Shown piece after piece: positions 1 through 9,129 of a stretch of DNA of 64,000 bases (positions within the stretch are counted from its first letter, which is position 1; every line of letters begins with the position of its first letter). This stretch comes from Pseudoalteromonas espejiana DSM 9414 (GTDB lineage Bacteria; Pseudomonadota; Gammaproteobacteria; Enterobacterales; Alteromonadaceae), in assembly GCF_002221525.1 (NCBI RefSeq), contig NZ_CP011028.1:2677001-2741000 (forward strand), in the 5' to 3' direction. A model generated the notes under the pieces. It saw only the letters and a program-made list of their open reading frames with translations. It was not told the DNA's origin and searched no databases. A program made the translations under genes and the position numbers.

Positions 1-2391
1 TACCAGTTAGGCGGGCAGCTCTTTATTGTTAGTCAATCAGGTGATAGCTGGGCAGTTATTGAAAACTCTTACGTTGAAGATGGCTTTGTAAGCGCCCAAG
101 TAAACACACTTGGCACATATGCCATTATTATGCAGCGCAACGAAGCCTTTGCCGATATTGGCCCAACTTGTGATATTAATGCGACTGAGCAATCAGTAAG
201 GTTTATTCATGTTGCCGATTTACACGCGCGATTTGGTTATGAGGAGCAATATTTTAGCCGCATAAAAGCCTACTACAACCAAGCGTTAGCGCAAACGCCG
301 CACACCCTTTTTACCAACGGGGGGGATGACTACGAAAAAGGCACTGTTGCCGAGCAGCTATCGCAAGGCAGCGCAACTGAAGAAGCAATAAAAGCAATGC
401 AGTTCGACTTACGTGTTGTAGGTAATCACGATTATGCTTGGGGCCCAGAAAAATTACTGAGCTACTCGCAAGATGACAGCGCCATAGTACTTGCAAGTAA
501 TACCCGCTATGAGGGCGAACAGCTACAAGACTTTGCTGCAGTAGGCTTTGCTAAAGTGCAAGTAGGTTGTGTTACCTTGGGCGTATTTGGTATGACCTCA
601 GTACCATGGAACGAGCTAGATGAACCTATAGACGATGAGCCAATTCCTGATTTTATCAAACAGTTTAAAATGAGCTGGCAATGGCAACAAATAGCACTAA
701 GTATAGTAAGCCAATACCAAGACGACGTTGATTATATGGTAATGCTAAGCCATTTAGGTGAAGGCTTAGATATTGATATGGCAACCGATGTTACCGGGAT
801 AGATTTAGTTTTAGGTGGACATACACACGGCGGTGAAAGTTATACTACGCTTGAGAACGGAAGCGTTGTTATTCAGCCAGATTTTTATGCAAGAGGTATT
901 ACCGACGTAACACTTACCTTTAACACACAAGATAAAACATCACCCACAATTAACTACAATACAATTGAAACCGACAGTGTGGCAGAACTCGATGAGCCAA
1001 CTAAACTGGCAATTGATGAAATTATGGGTCGTTATGCCCCTGATGCAGATACTGAAATTGCTATTTCTGAAAACTACCCTAGCAATTTAGAATTAGCAGA
1101 AATAACGGCACTCGCAGCAGTACATACAAGTAATATTACCGCAGCACTACTAAACCCAGATTTAGTACAAAAACGCTGGACCCCAGGTACGCTTACACAA
1201 GAAGACTTTCACAAAGCCTATTACGTTGAGAGGCAACCTTCTAATACGCCTGGGTTTAACTCTGTATATGCAGTTACAGTATCTGGTACTAACTTAAACA
1301 GTATGTTTGCCAGCCAACCGGATTGGTTTTTACTTAAACCGGATGAAATACAAGCCGATAGTAATTACCGAGTCGCTTTATTTAAAGGCGCAGCGCTTAA
1401 TCCTGAGTTATTTTTTAATGGTGTGACGTTCTCAAATGTAGAAGTCATTAGCGAAGCATGGTGGTTACTAGATCAATATGCGCGCTTTAGAACGAGCCAA
1501 TGCTTATATCTAGATACCGATAATCAATTATTTTCATGTAATGAGCAAAACAACATCACAGTGTGGAATTTTGACGATGAAAATAACCCCTTAATCGCAG
1601 ATTATGGTCCCTCAGTGTTAAGCTATTTTGATCCTGAAAATACTTTATGGGGACCAGATAAAACCCAATATAAAACAACAACAGCATTTTCTATTGAAGA
1701 TTTAAATGATGGACCTTCTGGTGTCATGGCCTTTACTGATCATTCACCTACGCAAGGGCTATTATTAACTTTAAATACTCAAGCTAATGGTGATTACGCC
1801 GATCAAGGGATGGTGTCAGACTACACTATCATTATGGACTTATATTGGCCCATTGAAGGGAAAGATATATATCGTCCAATTATTCAAGCAAATACCACTG
1901 ATTACTTAACTGATGATGCTGATATTTTTATTGACCCCTCTGGAGGCTACGGACAAGCAACTAGCGACAGTGGTTACTTTGGCTCTACCGAGCCTGAAAC
2001 ATGGCATCGCGTAGCATTTGTTTTTTATACCGCTCCAGTTAATGGAGCATATGAAATATATATTGATGGTGAGCTTGTAGGAGTGAAAGAAGATGGCGAA
2101 ATAAATAGTCGCTGGGCACTTACTCAAGCCGCATTACTGTTTGCTGATAATAACTATGAAACAGAGCCTGGTTATTTAAATGCGCTTTTATATGCCGGAC
2201 GTGCAATGACCCGAGATGAAATTAAAAGCATGGGTAACGCGCAATCAAAGCTTAGTTTTGAACCTGCGACACGTGTGTTAAGTCAAACTATTGAACGTCA
2301 CTATCAAGCTGCCCCTGAGATAAAACCTAATGCATGGCTAGAGCAACGTAACAAGTTTTTTAATAGCGGCCCAGAAACTGTAAATAATTAA
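1..2391 (+). CDS. Metallophosphoesterase / 5'-nucleotidase-like protein with C-terminal LamG-type domain (5' end outside window)
   Basis: The reading frame is open from base 1, so the first ATG inside the window (130) is not the real start and the N-terminus is missing. Seen: a beta-rich end of an upstream domain (visible residues 1-55), then a calcineurin-like metallophosphatase domain with the metal motifs VADLH, NGGDD, VGNHD, MLSHLG and GGHTHGG (about 65-285). A 5'-nucleotidase C-terminal-like region follows (about 330-480), then a stretch resembling a concanavalin/LamG fold with the usual LYAGRAMT-type ending (about 560-755). Known of the family: periplasmic or surface enzymes that hydrolyse nucleotides or cyclic nucleotides. 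Inference: an extracellular nucleotidase whose LamG part may bind carbohydrate or a surface. The missing N-terminus prevents checking for a signal peptide. A hairpin terminator follows 30 bases after the stop. Confidence 0.75.
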   Translation, partial: YQLGGQLFIVSQSGDSWAVIENSYVEDGFVSAQVNTLGTYAIIMQRNEAFADIGPTCDINATEQSVRFIHVADLHARFGYEEQYFSRIKAYYNQALAQTPHTLFTNGGDDYEKGTVAEQLSQGSATEEAIKAMQFDLRVVGNHDYAWGPEKLLSYSQDDSAIVLASNTRYEGEQLQDFAAVGFAKVQVGCVTLGVFGMTSVPWNELDEPIDDEPIPDFIKQFKMSWQWQQIALSIVSQYQDDVDYMVMLSHLGEGLDIDMATDVTGIDLVLGGHTHGGESYTTLENGSVVIQPDFYARGITDVTLTFNTQDKTSPTINYNTIETDSVAELDEPTKLAIDEIMGRYAPDADTEIAISENYPSNLELAEITALAAVHTSNITAALLNPDLVQKRWTPGTLTQEDFHKAYYVERQPSNTPGFNSVYAVTVSGTNLNSMFASQPDWFLLKPDEIQADSNYRVALFKGAALNPELFFNGVTFSNVEVISEAWWLLDQYARFRTSQCLYLDTDNQLFSCNEQNNITVWNFDDENNPLIADYGPSVLSYFDPENTLWGPDKTQYKTTTAFSIEDLNDGPSGVMAFTDHSPTQGLLLTLNTQANGDYADQGMVSDYTIIMDLYWPIEGKDIYRPIIQANTTDYLTDDADIFIDPSGGYGQATSDSGYFGSTEPETWHRVAFVFYTAPVNGAYEIYIDGELVGVKEDGEINSRWALTQAALLFADNNYETEPGYLNALLYAGRAMTRDEIKSMGNAQSKLSFEPATRVLSQTIERHYQAAPEIKPNAWLEQRNKFFNSGPETVNN

Positions 2392-2421
2392 TTACAAAAC
2401 TCAACGTAAAAACTCATCACT

Positions 2422-2457
2422 AAAAGAGGTTTTAATTATTTAAAACCTCTTTTTTAT
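2422..2457 (+). terminator. Intrinsic terminator after the metallophosphoesterase gene
   Basis: A 14-base perfect inverted repeat (AAAAGAGGTTTTAA with its complement) with a four-base loop runs into a T tract. It lies 30 bases after the stop codon. The rest of the 309-base gap up to hpd is AT-rich and holds no gene that I can support. Confidence 0.85.
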
Positions 2458-2700
2458 TTATATAAAACAATATTTTAAATATAACTCGCACTATTAGCCG
2501 CAGTTAATTTTGCCTCTAGTATTTCAAACCGTAATGTAAAAAACTAACATTTTAGTAAACGTCTTATTTAATTTACAGTTAGGCTATTTACTAAATATTG
2601 CCCCCCTCTTCCCCAAATCTAAAATCTGGTTGATTATCTAGCTCAATACGACAACAACACATAATCGCAGTAGCAATATTTATTGCAGGAGTAATAAAAA

Positions 2701-3747
2701 ATGAGTGAAGCAAATAATCCACTAGGTTTAGTTGGTATTGAGTTTACTGAATACGCAACACCCGATGTAGACTATATGGATAAAGTGTTTACTGATTTTG
2801 GTTTTTCAAAATTAAAAAAATTCAAAGGCAAAGATATTGTCTACTACAACCAAAACGACATTCACTTTTTACTAAATAACGAACGCGATGGTTTTTCAGC
2901 AGAATTTGCTAAAAGTCATGGTCCGGCAATCTGTTCTATGGGCTGGCGCGTTAACGATGCGCAGCACGCATTTGAAACAGCGGTATCGCGTGGTGCAAAA
3001 CCCGCAACCGATTCAACACACAAAGATCTACCTTATCCTGCTATCTACGGTATTGGCGACAGCCTAATTTACTTTATTGAGCAGTTTGGCGATAAAGGCA
3101 CTATTTATCAAAGCGACTTTGAAGATTTAGCCACAGCAAACATTGTTGATGATAAAGGGTTTATGCGCATCGACCATTTAACTAACAACGTTTATAAAGG
3201 CACAATGGAAACATGGGCTAACTTTTATAAAGATGTATTTGGTTTTACAGAAGTCCGTTATTTTGACATTAAAGGTCAAAAAACAGCGCTTATTTCGTAT
3301 GCTCTTAAATCACCTTGTGGCACCTTCTCTATTCCAATCAATGAAGGTAAAGGCAACGACAATAACCAAATTGATGAGTATCTAGGCGAATATAACGGCC
3401 CAGGTGTTCAGCATTTAGCGTTTTTAACTGATGATTTAGTGAGCTCACTTGATAAGCTTGATAAATCGACCATTGCTACTTTAGATATTATTCCAGAGTA
3501 CTACGATACTATTTTTGACCGTGTACCTTGGGTTGCAGAAGATAAAGAAAAAATTCGTGAGCACCAAATACTCGTAGATAGCCAAAGTGAAAATTGCTAC
3601 TTATTACAAATATTTTCTAAGAACTTATTTGGACCAATTTTCATTGAAATGATCCAACGTGTTGACGATGGCGGCTTTGGCGAAGGTAACTTCCAAGCGC
3701 TGTTTGAATCAATTGAACGCGATCAAGAGCGTCGCGGCGTTTTATAA
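2701..3747 (+). CDS. hpd: 4-hydroxyphenylpyruvate dioxygenase
   Basis: Converts 4-hydroxyphenylpyruvate to homogentisate with Fe(II) and O2, the second step of tyrosine breakdown. The 348-residue length is typical of bacterial enzymes. The two vicinal-oxygen-chelate domains are visible, and the iron ligands read as H159 (MRIDHLTNNV), H238 (GPGVQHLAF) and E316 (GPIFIEMIQR). The ATG at 2701 has an AGGAG about ten bases upstream. The next gene, fahA, acts two steps later in the same pathway, but a hairpin terminator lies between them, so they may be transcribed separately or with attenuation. Homogentisate dioxygenase (hmgA) and maleylacetoacetate isomerase are not in the window. The same enzyme can feed pyomelanin production when homogentisate accumulates; nothing here decides that. 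Confidence 0.96.
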   Translation: MSEANNPLGLVGIEFTEYATPDVDYMDKVFTDFGFSKLKKFKGKDIVYYNQNDIHFLLNNERDGFSAEFAKSHGPAICSMGWRVNDAQHAFETAVSRGAKPATDSTHKDLPYPAIYGIGDSLIYFIEQFGDKGTIYQSDFEDLATANIVDDKGFMRIDHLTNNVYKGTMETWANFYKDVFGFTEVRYFDIKGQKTALISYALKSPCGTFSIPINEGKGNDNNQIDEYLGEYNGPGVQHLAFLTDDLVSSLDKLDKSTIATLDIIPEYYDTIFDRVPWVAEDKEKIREHQILVDSQSENCYLLQIFSKNLFGPIFIEMIQRVDDGGFGEGNFQALFESIERDQERRGVL

Positions 3748-3762
3748 CTTTTTGAGTAAATT

Positions 3763-3789
3763 AAAAGCAGCGATTTTCGCTGCTTTTTG
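3763..3789 (+). terminator. Intrinsic terminator between hpd and fahA
   Basis: A stem AAAAGCAGCGA with a short T-rich loop and its complement ending in a T run, 16 bases after the hpd stop. It suggests that fahA has its own promoter or depends on readthrough. Confidence 0.8.
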
Positions 3790-3882
3790 TCGTTTTAAAT
3801 TTAAAAAGTATTGTGCCAAGCACTAGTATGATTAAATAAACCATACCTTGTCGCTATACAGTAAAAATAAAAAGGAAATGTA

Positions 3883-5196
3883 ATGAGCCTTATTAACGAA
3901 ACCCATGATATTAATTTAACAAGCTGGGTAAGCTCGGCAAATAATGCAGAGTGTGATTTTCCGATTCAAAATTTACCTTTTGCAGAGTTTCGCACCAAAG
4001 GCACTAATGAGACCTTTCGTGGCGGTGTAGCCATAGGCGATCAGGTTATCGATTTAGCAAAATTAAGCCATTTAAACATTTTTACCGGTGATGCTAAAAC
4101 AGCGCTTGATGCAGCAAGCGAATCTACATTAAATACGTTTATGGGGCTTGGCCAACAATATTGGTCTGCACTGCGTTTAGCACTTTCAAAAGCACTTCGC
4201 GAAGGCGCAAAACAACAAAAAGAAATTGAAAGTACATTAATAGCCCAAGCTGATATAGAGTTTTCACTCCCGTGTCGCATTGGTGATTACACCGACTTTT
4301 ACACCTCAATTTACCATGCAACAGCCGTTGGTAGCTTATTCCGCCCTGATAACCCATTACTGCCTAACTATAAATGGGTACCAATTGGCTATCATGGTCG
4401 CTCTTCATCTATTGATGTATCAGGGCAAACCTTTCATCGACCTAAAGGGCAAACAAAAGCGCCTGATGCTGAAACACCTTCTTTTGGCCCATGTAAACGC
4501 CTAGATTATGAGCTAGAACTTGGTATTTACTTAGGTAAAGGCAATGCACTTGGCGATGCCATAGCCATTGAGAATGCTGAAAATCATGTATTTGGTTTTT
4601 GTGTATTTAACGATTGGTCAGCACGTGATTTACAAGCATGGGAATACCAACCTCTAGGCCCATTTTTAGCTAAGAACTTTGCATCAACCGTATCGCCTTG
4701 GATTGTAACCACTGAAGCACTAGCCCCTTATAGAACAAGCTGGACACGTGATGAAAACGATCCGCAACCTATGGCGTATCTAGAGTCTGCGGCTAACCGA
4801 GAGCAAGGTGCGTTTGATATTCAGATGGATGTTAAAATTCAGACTGAAAAAATGCGCAGCGAAGGCCACTCACCTGCACAAGTCTCTACTTCTAGCTTTA
4901 AGCACTCTTACTGGACTGTAGCGCAAATGGTAACGCACCATACAGTTAATGGGTGTAACTTTATGCCAGGTGATATGCTGGGCTCTGGTACGCAGTCAGG
5001 CCCAACTCATGAAGAAGCAGGCTCTTTATTAGAGCTTTCTCGTGGTGGTAAAGAAAAAATAACACTCAGTAATGGCGAACAACGCAGCTTTTTAGAAAAT
5101 GGCGATAACGTGATTATGCGCGGCTGGTGTGAAAAATCAGGTTTTGCGCGCATTGGCTTTGGAAGTGTAGAAAGTACAGTGCTTCCTGCTAAATAA
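3883..5196 (+). CDS. fahA: Fumarylacetoacetase
   Basis: Hydrolyses fumarylacetoacetate to fumarate and acetoacetate, the last step of tyrosine and homogentisate catabolism. The 437-residue length fits full fumarylacetoacetases, with an N-terminal SH3-like domain and a C-terminal FAH fold. Visible motifs are DYTDFYTSIYHAT (metal Asp and catalytic His region), YELELGIYLGKG (two metal Glu) and FNDWSARDLQAWEY (metal Asp). Near the C-terminus is GDMLGSGTQSGP, typical of the active-site lid. The ATG at 3883 follows AAGGAAA. It lies directly after hpd on the same strand, which supports a tyrosine degradation role. A bidirectional terminator separates it from the convergent putP. Confidence 0.96.
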   Translation: MSLINETHDINLTSWVSSANNAECDFPIQNLPFAEFRTKGTNETFRGGVAIGDQVIDLAKLSHLNIFTGDAKTALDAASESTLNTFMGLGQQYWSALRLALSKALREGAKQQKEIESTLIAQADIEFSLPCRIGDYTDFYTSIYHATAVGSLFRPDNPLLPNYKWVPIGYHGRSSSIDVSGQTFHRPKGQTKAPDAETPSFGPCKRLDYELELGIYLGKGNALGDAIAIENAENHVFGFCVFNDWSARDLQAWEYQPLGPFLAKNFASTVSPWIVTTEALAPYRTSWTRDENDPQPMAYLESAANREQGAFDIQMDVKIQTEKMRSEGHSPAQVSTSSFKHSYWTVAQMVTHHTVNGCNFMPGDMLGSGTQSGPTHEEAGSLLELSRGGKEKITLSNGEQRSFLENGDNVIMRGWCEKSGFARIGFGSVESTVLPAK

Positions 5197-5216
5197 CCCA
5201 TTTATTTAAGGCAAAT

Positions 5217-5253
5217 AAAAAGCCAGCTAGTTAATTAACTAGCTGGCTTTTTT
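5217..5253. terminator. Bidirectional terminator between fahA and putP
   Basis: A perfect 14+14 base palindrome centred at 5234/5235, flanked by A-rich sequence on the left and a T run on the right. It can serve both convergent genes. Confidence 0.88.
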
Positions 5254-5273
5254 ATACTTAACGTGCTTAGTGA

Positions 5274-6752
5274 TTAAAGTTCTTTTTCAACTTCATCAAA
5301 TAGCGCTGTAATGTTTTGCTCAGGCTCTTTTGTTGCCAAGCTCACTACTACAATTGCGATGCTCGCTAAAATAAAGCCAGGTACAATTTCGTACATGTAG
5401 CTGCTTAAGCTTTGTCCATCAATAGTAAATGGTGAGTAAATCCAAAACAGAACAGTACCCGCACCTACAACCATACCGGCTAACGCACCTTCAAAGTTCA
5501 TACGCTTCCAGTAAAGGCTAAATAGCACAAGAGGACCAAATGCCGCACCAAACCCAGCCCACGCATTACTTACTAAGCTTAAAATTGAGCTGTCTCTGTC
5601 ATACGCTAGATAAATAGCACACAGTGCAACCGCTGCAACACTAATACGCCCTACAGTAACAAGCTCGGTATCGCTTGCTTCTTTACGTAAAAATGTTTTG
5701 TAAAAGTCTTCTGTTAACGAGCTTGAACTAACAAGCAGTTGAGAAGAAATAGTGCTCATTATGGCAGCTAAAATTGCAGCTAATAAAAAGCCAGCAATTA
5801 ATGGGTGGAATAATAGCTCTGAAAGAATTAAGAAAATTGTTTCAGGGTCATCAACCACAATGTTGTTTTCATAGGTGTACGCTGCACCAAATAAACCAGT
5901 GCCTACAGCACCAATGGCTGCAACAATCATCCACGTCATACCAATACGACGTGCTGTTGGCATGTCTTTAACGCTGCGTACTGACATAAAGCGTACAATA
6001 ATATGCGGTTGACCAAAGTAACCTAAGCCCCATGCCATTGCAGATATAATACCTAACGCAGAGCCCGCACCAATCCAGTTAAGCATATCTGGATTAACAC
6101 TGTGTAGTGTTGACTCAAGTGGTTGCTCTAATAGTGAATAAGCAACTGTTGGTACAAGTATTAAGGCAATAAACATAATACAGCCTTGTACAAAGTCAGT
6201 TAAGCTTACCGCTAAAAAACCACCAAATAAGGTATATAAAACAACAACACCCGTAGTGATATATAAGCCCATCTCGTAGCTTAAACCAAACGAGCTTTCA
6301 AATAGTTTACCGCCAGCTACAACGCCAGAAGACGTATAAAGCGTAAAGAACACAATAATTACGACAGCTGAAACTACGCGTAGAAGGTTTGATTTATCGT
6401 TAAAACGATTAGAGAAGTAATCTGGGATTGTAATTGAGTCGTTTGCTTTTTCTGTATAAACACGCAACCTTGGTGCTACAAGAAAGTAGTTTAACCAGGC
6501 ACCAATTACTAAACCTATTGCTATCCATGTACTACTAAAGCCAGTAACGAACATCGCGCCAGGTAAACCCATTAAAATCCAACCGCTCATATCTGATGCG
6601 CCAGCAGATAACACTGCAACACTTGGCGATAAGCTTCGTCCACCTAACATATAACCCGATACATCACTTGTAGATTGTTTGTATGCATAAAGTCCGATGC
6701 CAAGCATGACTACAAAATACAATGCCAGTGAAATAATCATTCCTGTTTCCAA
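5274..6752 (-). CDS. putP: Sodium/proline symporter
   Basis: Inner-membrane sodium:solute symporter that imports L-proline with Na+. The protein is hydrophobic throughout, about 492 residues, with the many membrane segments of the SSS family. Family motifs include GGRSLSPSVAVLSAGASDMS near residue 40, a GWILMGLPGA segment, and GYFGQPHIIVRFM in the middle. The start is uncertain. The longest frame begins with GTG at 6764 and has no ribosome binding site. TTG at 6752 is preceded by GGAGG at good spacing and is chosen here. ATG at 6740 is also possible. A promoter-like sequence lies at 6812-6839. The proline enzyme PutA is not in the window. A related acetate or pantothenate symporter is less likely. 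Confidence 0.88.
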   Translation of the reverse strand: METGMIISLALYFVVMLGIGLYAYKQSTSDVSGYMLGGRSLSPSVAVLSAGASDMSGWILMGLPGAMFVTGFSSTWIAIGLVIGAWLNYFLVAPRLRVYTEKANDSITIPDYFSNRFNDKSNLLRVVSAVVIIVFFTLYTSSGVVAGGKLFESSFGLSYEMGLYITTGVVVLYTLFGGFLAVSLTDFVQGCIMFIALILVPTVAYSLLEQPLESTLHSVNPDMLNWIGAGSALGIISAMAWGLGYFGQPHIIVRFMSVRSVKDMPTARRIGMTWMIVAAIGAVGTGLFGAAYTYENNIVVDDPETIFLILSELLFHPLIAGFLLAAILAAIMSTISSQLLVSSSSLTEDFYKTFLRKEASDTELVTVGRISVAAVALCAIYLAYDRDSSILSLVSNAWAGFGAAFGPLVLFSLYWKRMNFEGALAGMVVGAGTVLFWIYSPFTIDGQSLSSYMYEIVPGFILASIAIVVVSLATKEPEQNITALFDEVEKEL

Positions 6753-6811
6753 ATTCGCCTCCACAAAGTTGTATAAAACAGGCTTTTAATCCTAATAATG
6801 ACTCTTAAAAT

Positions 6812-6839
6812 ATTATAATGAAGACACTATTGGGGTAAA
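6812..6839 (-). promoter_or_regulatory. Putative sigma-70 promoter for putP
   Basis: Read on the minus strand: TTTACC, 16 bases, TATAAT. The -10 is perfect and the -35 is poor. It sits in the 334-base divergent region between putP and the EAL-HDOD gene. The remainder of that region is very AT-rich, with no gene seen. Confidence 0.4.
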
Positions 6840-7086
6840 AACCATCCTTCTCGACTATATCATGCTTAAAGGTGATAACTCCAACTTGTTACACAACAGT
6901 GAATAAAAAACATGTAAATCGAACATTTAACATTCAAACAGCAAAAACAACGTTAATTTATGTTGTATATATTGCTAATATTTAATAACAATTTATTAAA
7001 TCAATAATAATTTACTAATGCTATTTAGAGCGTTTTCCCATATATTATAGCCATAGCCACTTATATTAATTTGTACGGAATTTTTT

Positions 7087-8310
7087 ATGTATTTTTATGC
7101 TGCACGCCAACCTATTTTAGACCGCGAAAAGGAGCTCGTTGGGTACGAGCTGTTATTTCGTGATGGCGTAGATAACGTATTTCCAGACATAGATGGCGAT
7201 GAAGCAACGACTAAATTAATTGAAGGTAGCCAATTCAATTTTGGCCTTGAAGATTTAACTGATAATAAACCAGCCTATATTAACTTTACTCTTGAGACCT
7301 TACTAAAAGGTTACCCAACCATGTTGGGTAAAGACACGGTAGTAGTAGAAATACTCGAAACCGTTCAACCAGGTAAGCGCTTACTCGCTATAGTTAAAGA
7401 TTTAAACGAAAAAGGCTATACACTGGCACTAGATGACTATATTCACCAACCTGTATGGCGCCATTTTTATCCTTTTATCAATATTATAAAAATAGACTTT
7501 TTAAGCACTGATGAAGAAACCATAAAAAAAATAATTAGTGATTTAAAACCGTTCCCACATATTAAGCTGTTAGCTGAAAAGGTAGAGACGTATGAAACCT
7601 ATAATTTAGCTCTCGAATTAGGGTTTGATTACTTTCAAGGGTTCTTTTTCTCTAAACCAGAAATGGTGCAAAGCAAAGCGCTCCCACCCTCTGAAATGGC
7701 TCTCGCTGAGCTTCTTTACGAGACATCATCGGTTGAAATGGATCTTAAAAAAATCACCGATGTATTCGAGCGCGACGTAAATTTGTCGTATAAACTTTTA
7801 CGCTACTCAAACTCTGCGGCGTTTGCGCGTAGGGCTGAAATTAGTACCATTAAACAAGCTCTTATCGTATTAGGTGCCAACGAAATTAAAAAGCTACTCT
7901 CTCTGTTATTTGCCGCTCAGGTATCTGCAGATAAACCAGTGGAGCTTATTCGATTATCTCTGACTCGTGCGCGCTTTGGTGAGCTGTTGGCTATTTCTCA
8001 TGGTCAATTTAAAGATACTGGCATGGCCTTTTTAACCGGTATGATGTCGCTTATGGACGCTATTTTAGATGAAAGCATGGAAAGCGTGATGCAAAAGCTC
8101 CCTCTTTCTGCAGAAATAAAAGCAGCACTATTAAATGACGAAGGTTTATTAGCACAGTACCTAAATTTAGTTAAATTTTATGAGCATGCTGATTGGGAAG
8201 CCGCTAATAACATTGCACAGCAATTAAAGCTAGGCGAGGAAGTTGCCGATGCTTACCATGAAGCGTTAACTTGGGTAAATGAACAAATGCAGTTAATGGT
8301 TAAAGAGTAG
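7087..8310 (+). CDS. EAL-HDOD (YuxH-type) signalling protein
   Basis: 407 residues with an EAL-like domain (about 1-200) followed by an HDOD domain (about 205-395). In the EAL half the signature reads YELLF instead of EAL, but several residues of the c-di-GMP phosphodiesterase site remain: INFT, VVEILE, LALDDY, IKIDFL, LLAEKVE and FQGFFFSKP. Known of the family: YuxH-type proteins of this architecture affect motility in vibrios (CdgJ, by recollection), and HDOD domains often mediate protein contacts in signal transduction. Inference: a c-di-GMP-linked regulator, with phosphodiesterase activity possible but not assured. It is a single gene, with a strong terminator behind it and a divergent AT-rich promoter region in front. 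Confidence 0.85.
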   Translation: MYFYAARQPILDREKELVGYELLFRDGVDNVFPDIDGDEATTKLIEGSQFNFGLEDLTDNKPAYINFTLETLLKGYPTMLGKDTVVVEILETVQPGKRLLAIVKDLNEKGYTLALDDYIHQPVWRHFYPFINIIKIDFLSTDEETIKKIISDLKPFPHIKLLAEKVETYETYNLALELGFDYFQGFFFSKPEMVQSKALPPSEMALAELLYETSSVEMDLKKITDVFERDVNLSYKLLRYSNSAAFARRAEISTIKQALIVLGANEIKKLLSLLFAAQVSADKPVELIRLSLTRARFGELLAISHGQFKDTGMAFLTGMMSLMDAILDESMESVMQKLPLSAEIKAALLNDEGLLAQYLNLVKFYEHADWEAANNIAQQLKLGEEVADAYHEALTWVNEQMQLMVKE

Positions 8311-8345
8311 CTATGTTTATATACAGACTTACGAATTAACTATAT

Positions 8346-8378
8346 AAAAAAATGCCAGCAGTTGCTGGCATTTTTTTA
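8346..8378. terminator. Bidirectional terminator between the EAL-HDOD gene and mlaA
   Basis: Stem AAAAAATGCCAGCA, two-base loop, then TGCTGGCATTTTTTT. It lies between two convergent genes and has an A/T tract on both sides. Confidence 0.9.
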
Positions 8379-8388
8379 TGGGTTCAAT

Positions 8389-9120
8389 TTATAGGCTTTC
8401 TAAGAAGTCTTCATCAAAGTCTTCTGGCTCTTCTTTAATTGGCGGGTTGCCATCGTACAGCTCATACAGCTGGCGCTGAAAGTAAATATCTTTAACAAAC
8501 AAGTACGGGTCTAATGAATCGTTAAGTAGACCTTCTTGCGGAATAAGCGCCGCACGAGCTTCAACCGCTTTTAACGCAAACACTAAAATAGTTTGTGGTG
8601 TAGTAAGTGCTATTTCAGGTAATACAAAGTTATCTACTACATCGCCCGTTAAATTACGCGCTGTTGTTGGCCCCATAGCCGGAAGCATAATATAAGCACC
8701 GTCGCCAACGCCCCACACGCCTAGTGTTTGGCCAAAATCTTCATCTACCAGCTCAAGCCCTAGTGAGCTTGCCACATCAAAAATACCAAAAATACCTACT
8801 GTTGAGTTTACTAAAAAACGTGCAAGGCTTACCCCTGCATTACCTGCTTTACCCTGCAGGCCTGCGTTAACCATATCAACTGGCGCACTAATGTTATCAG
8901 TAAAATTAACAATACCATTTCGCACCGGCACCGGGGTTACTTCAACATAACCAACCGCAACAGGACGTAAAATATAAGCATCAAGTATGTCCATATTAAA
9001 GTCATACAATGGGCGGTTAATGCTTTGTAGCGGATCGCGCTCATCAACTTTGCTTTGTGGTACTTGAGCACATCCGGCTAGTACCAATAAACATAAAAAA
9101 GTAAAACTGTGCTTTAACAT
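8389..9120 (-). CDS. mlaA: MlaA/VacJ family outer-membrane lipoprotein
   Basis: Outer-membrane component of the Mla pathway that removes misplaced phospholipids from the outer leaflet. 243 residues, with a lipoprotein signal peptide and lipobox LAGCAQ (Cys17). The family core begins with DPLQSINRPLYDFN and continues with NFTDNISAPVDMVNAGLQGK and DFGQTLGVWGVGDGAYIMLP, all characteristic of MlaA. The tail is acidic. ATG at 9120 follows AAGGA. The gene begins ten bases after the ccmI stop, so it may be co-transcribed with the ccm operon. The rest of the Mla system (mlaFEDCB) is not in the window, which is usual because mlaA is often encoded alone. Confidence 0.94.
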   Translation of the reverse strand: MLKHSFTFLCLLVLAGCAQVPQSKVDERDPLQSINRPLYDFNMDILDAYILRPVAVGYVEVTPVPVRNGIVNFTDNISAPVDMVNAGLQGKAGNAGVSLARFLVNSTVGIFGIFDVASSLGLELVDEDFGQTLGVWGVGDGAYIMLPAMGPTTARNLTGDVVDNFVLPEIALTTPQTILVFALKAVEARAALIPQEGLLNDSLDPYLFVKDIYFQRQLYELYDGNPPIKEEPEDFDEDFLESL

Positions 9121-9129
9121 CTAATGTCC

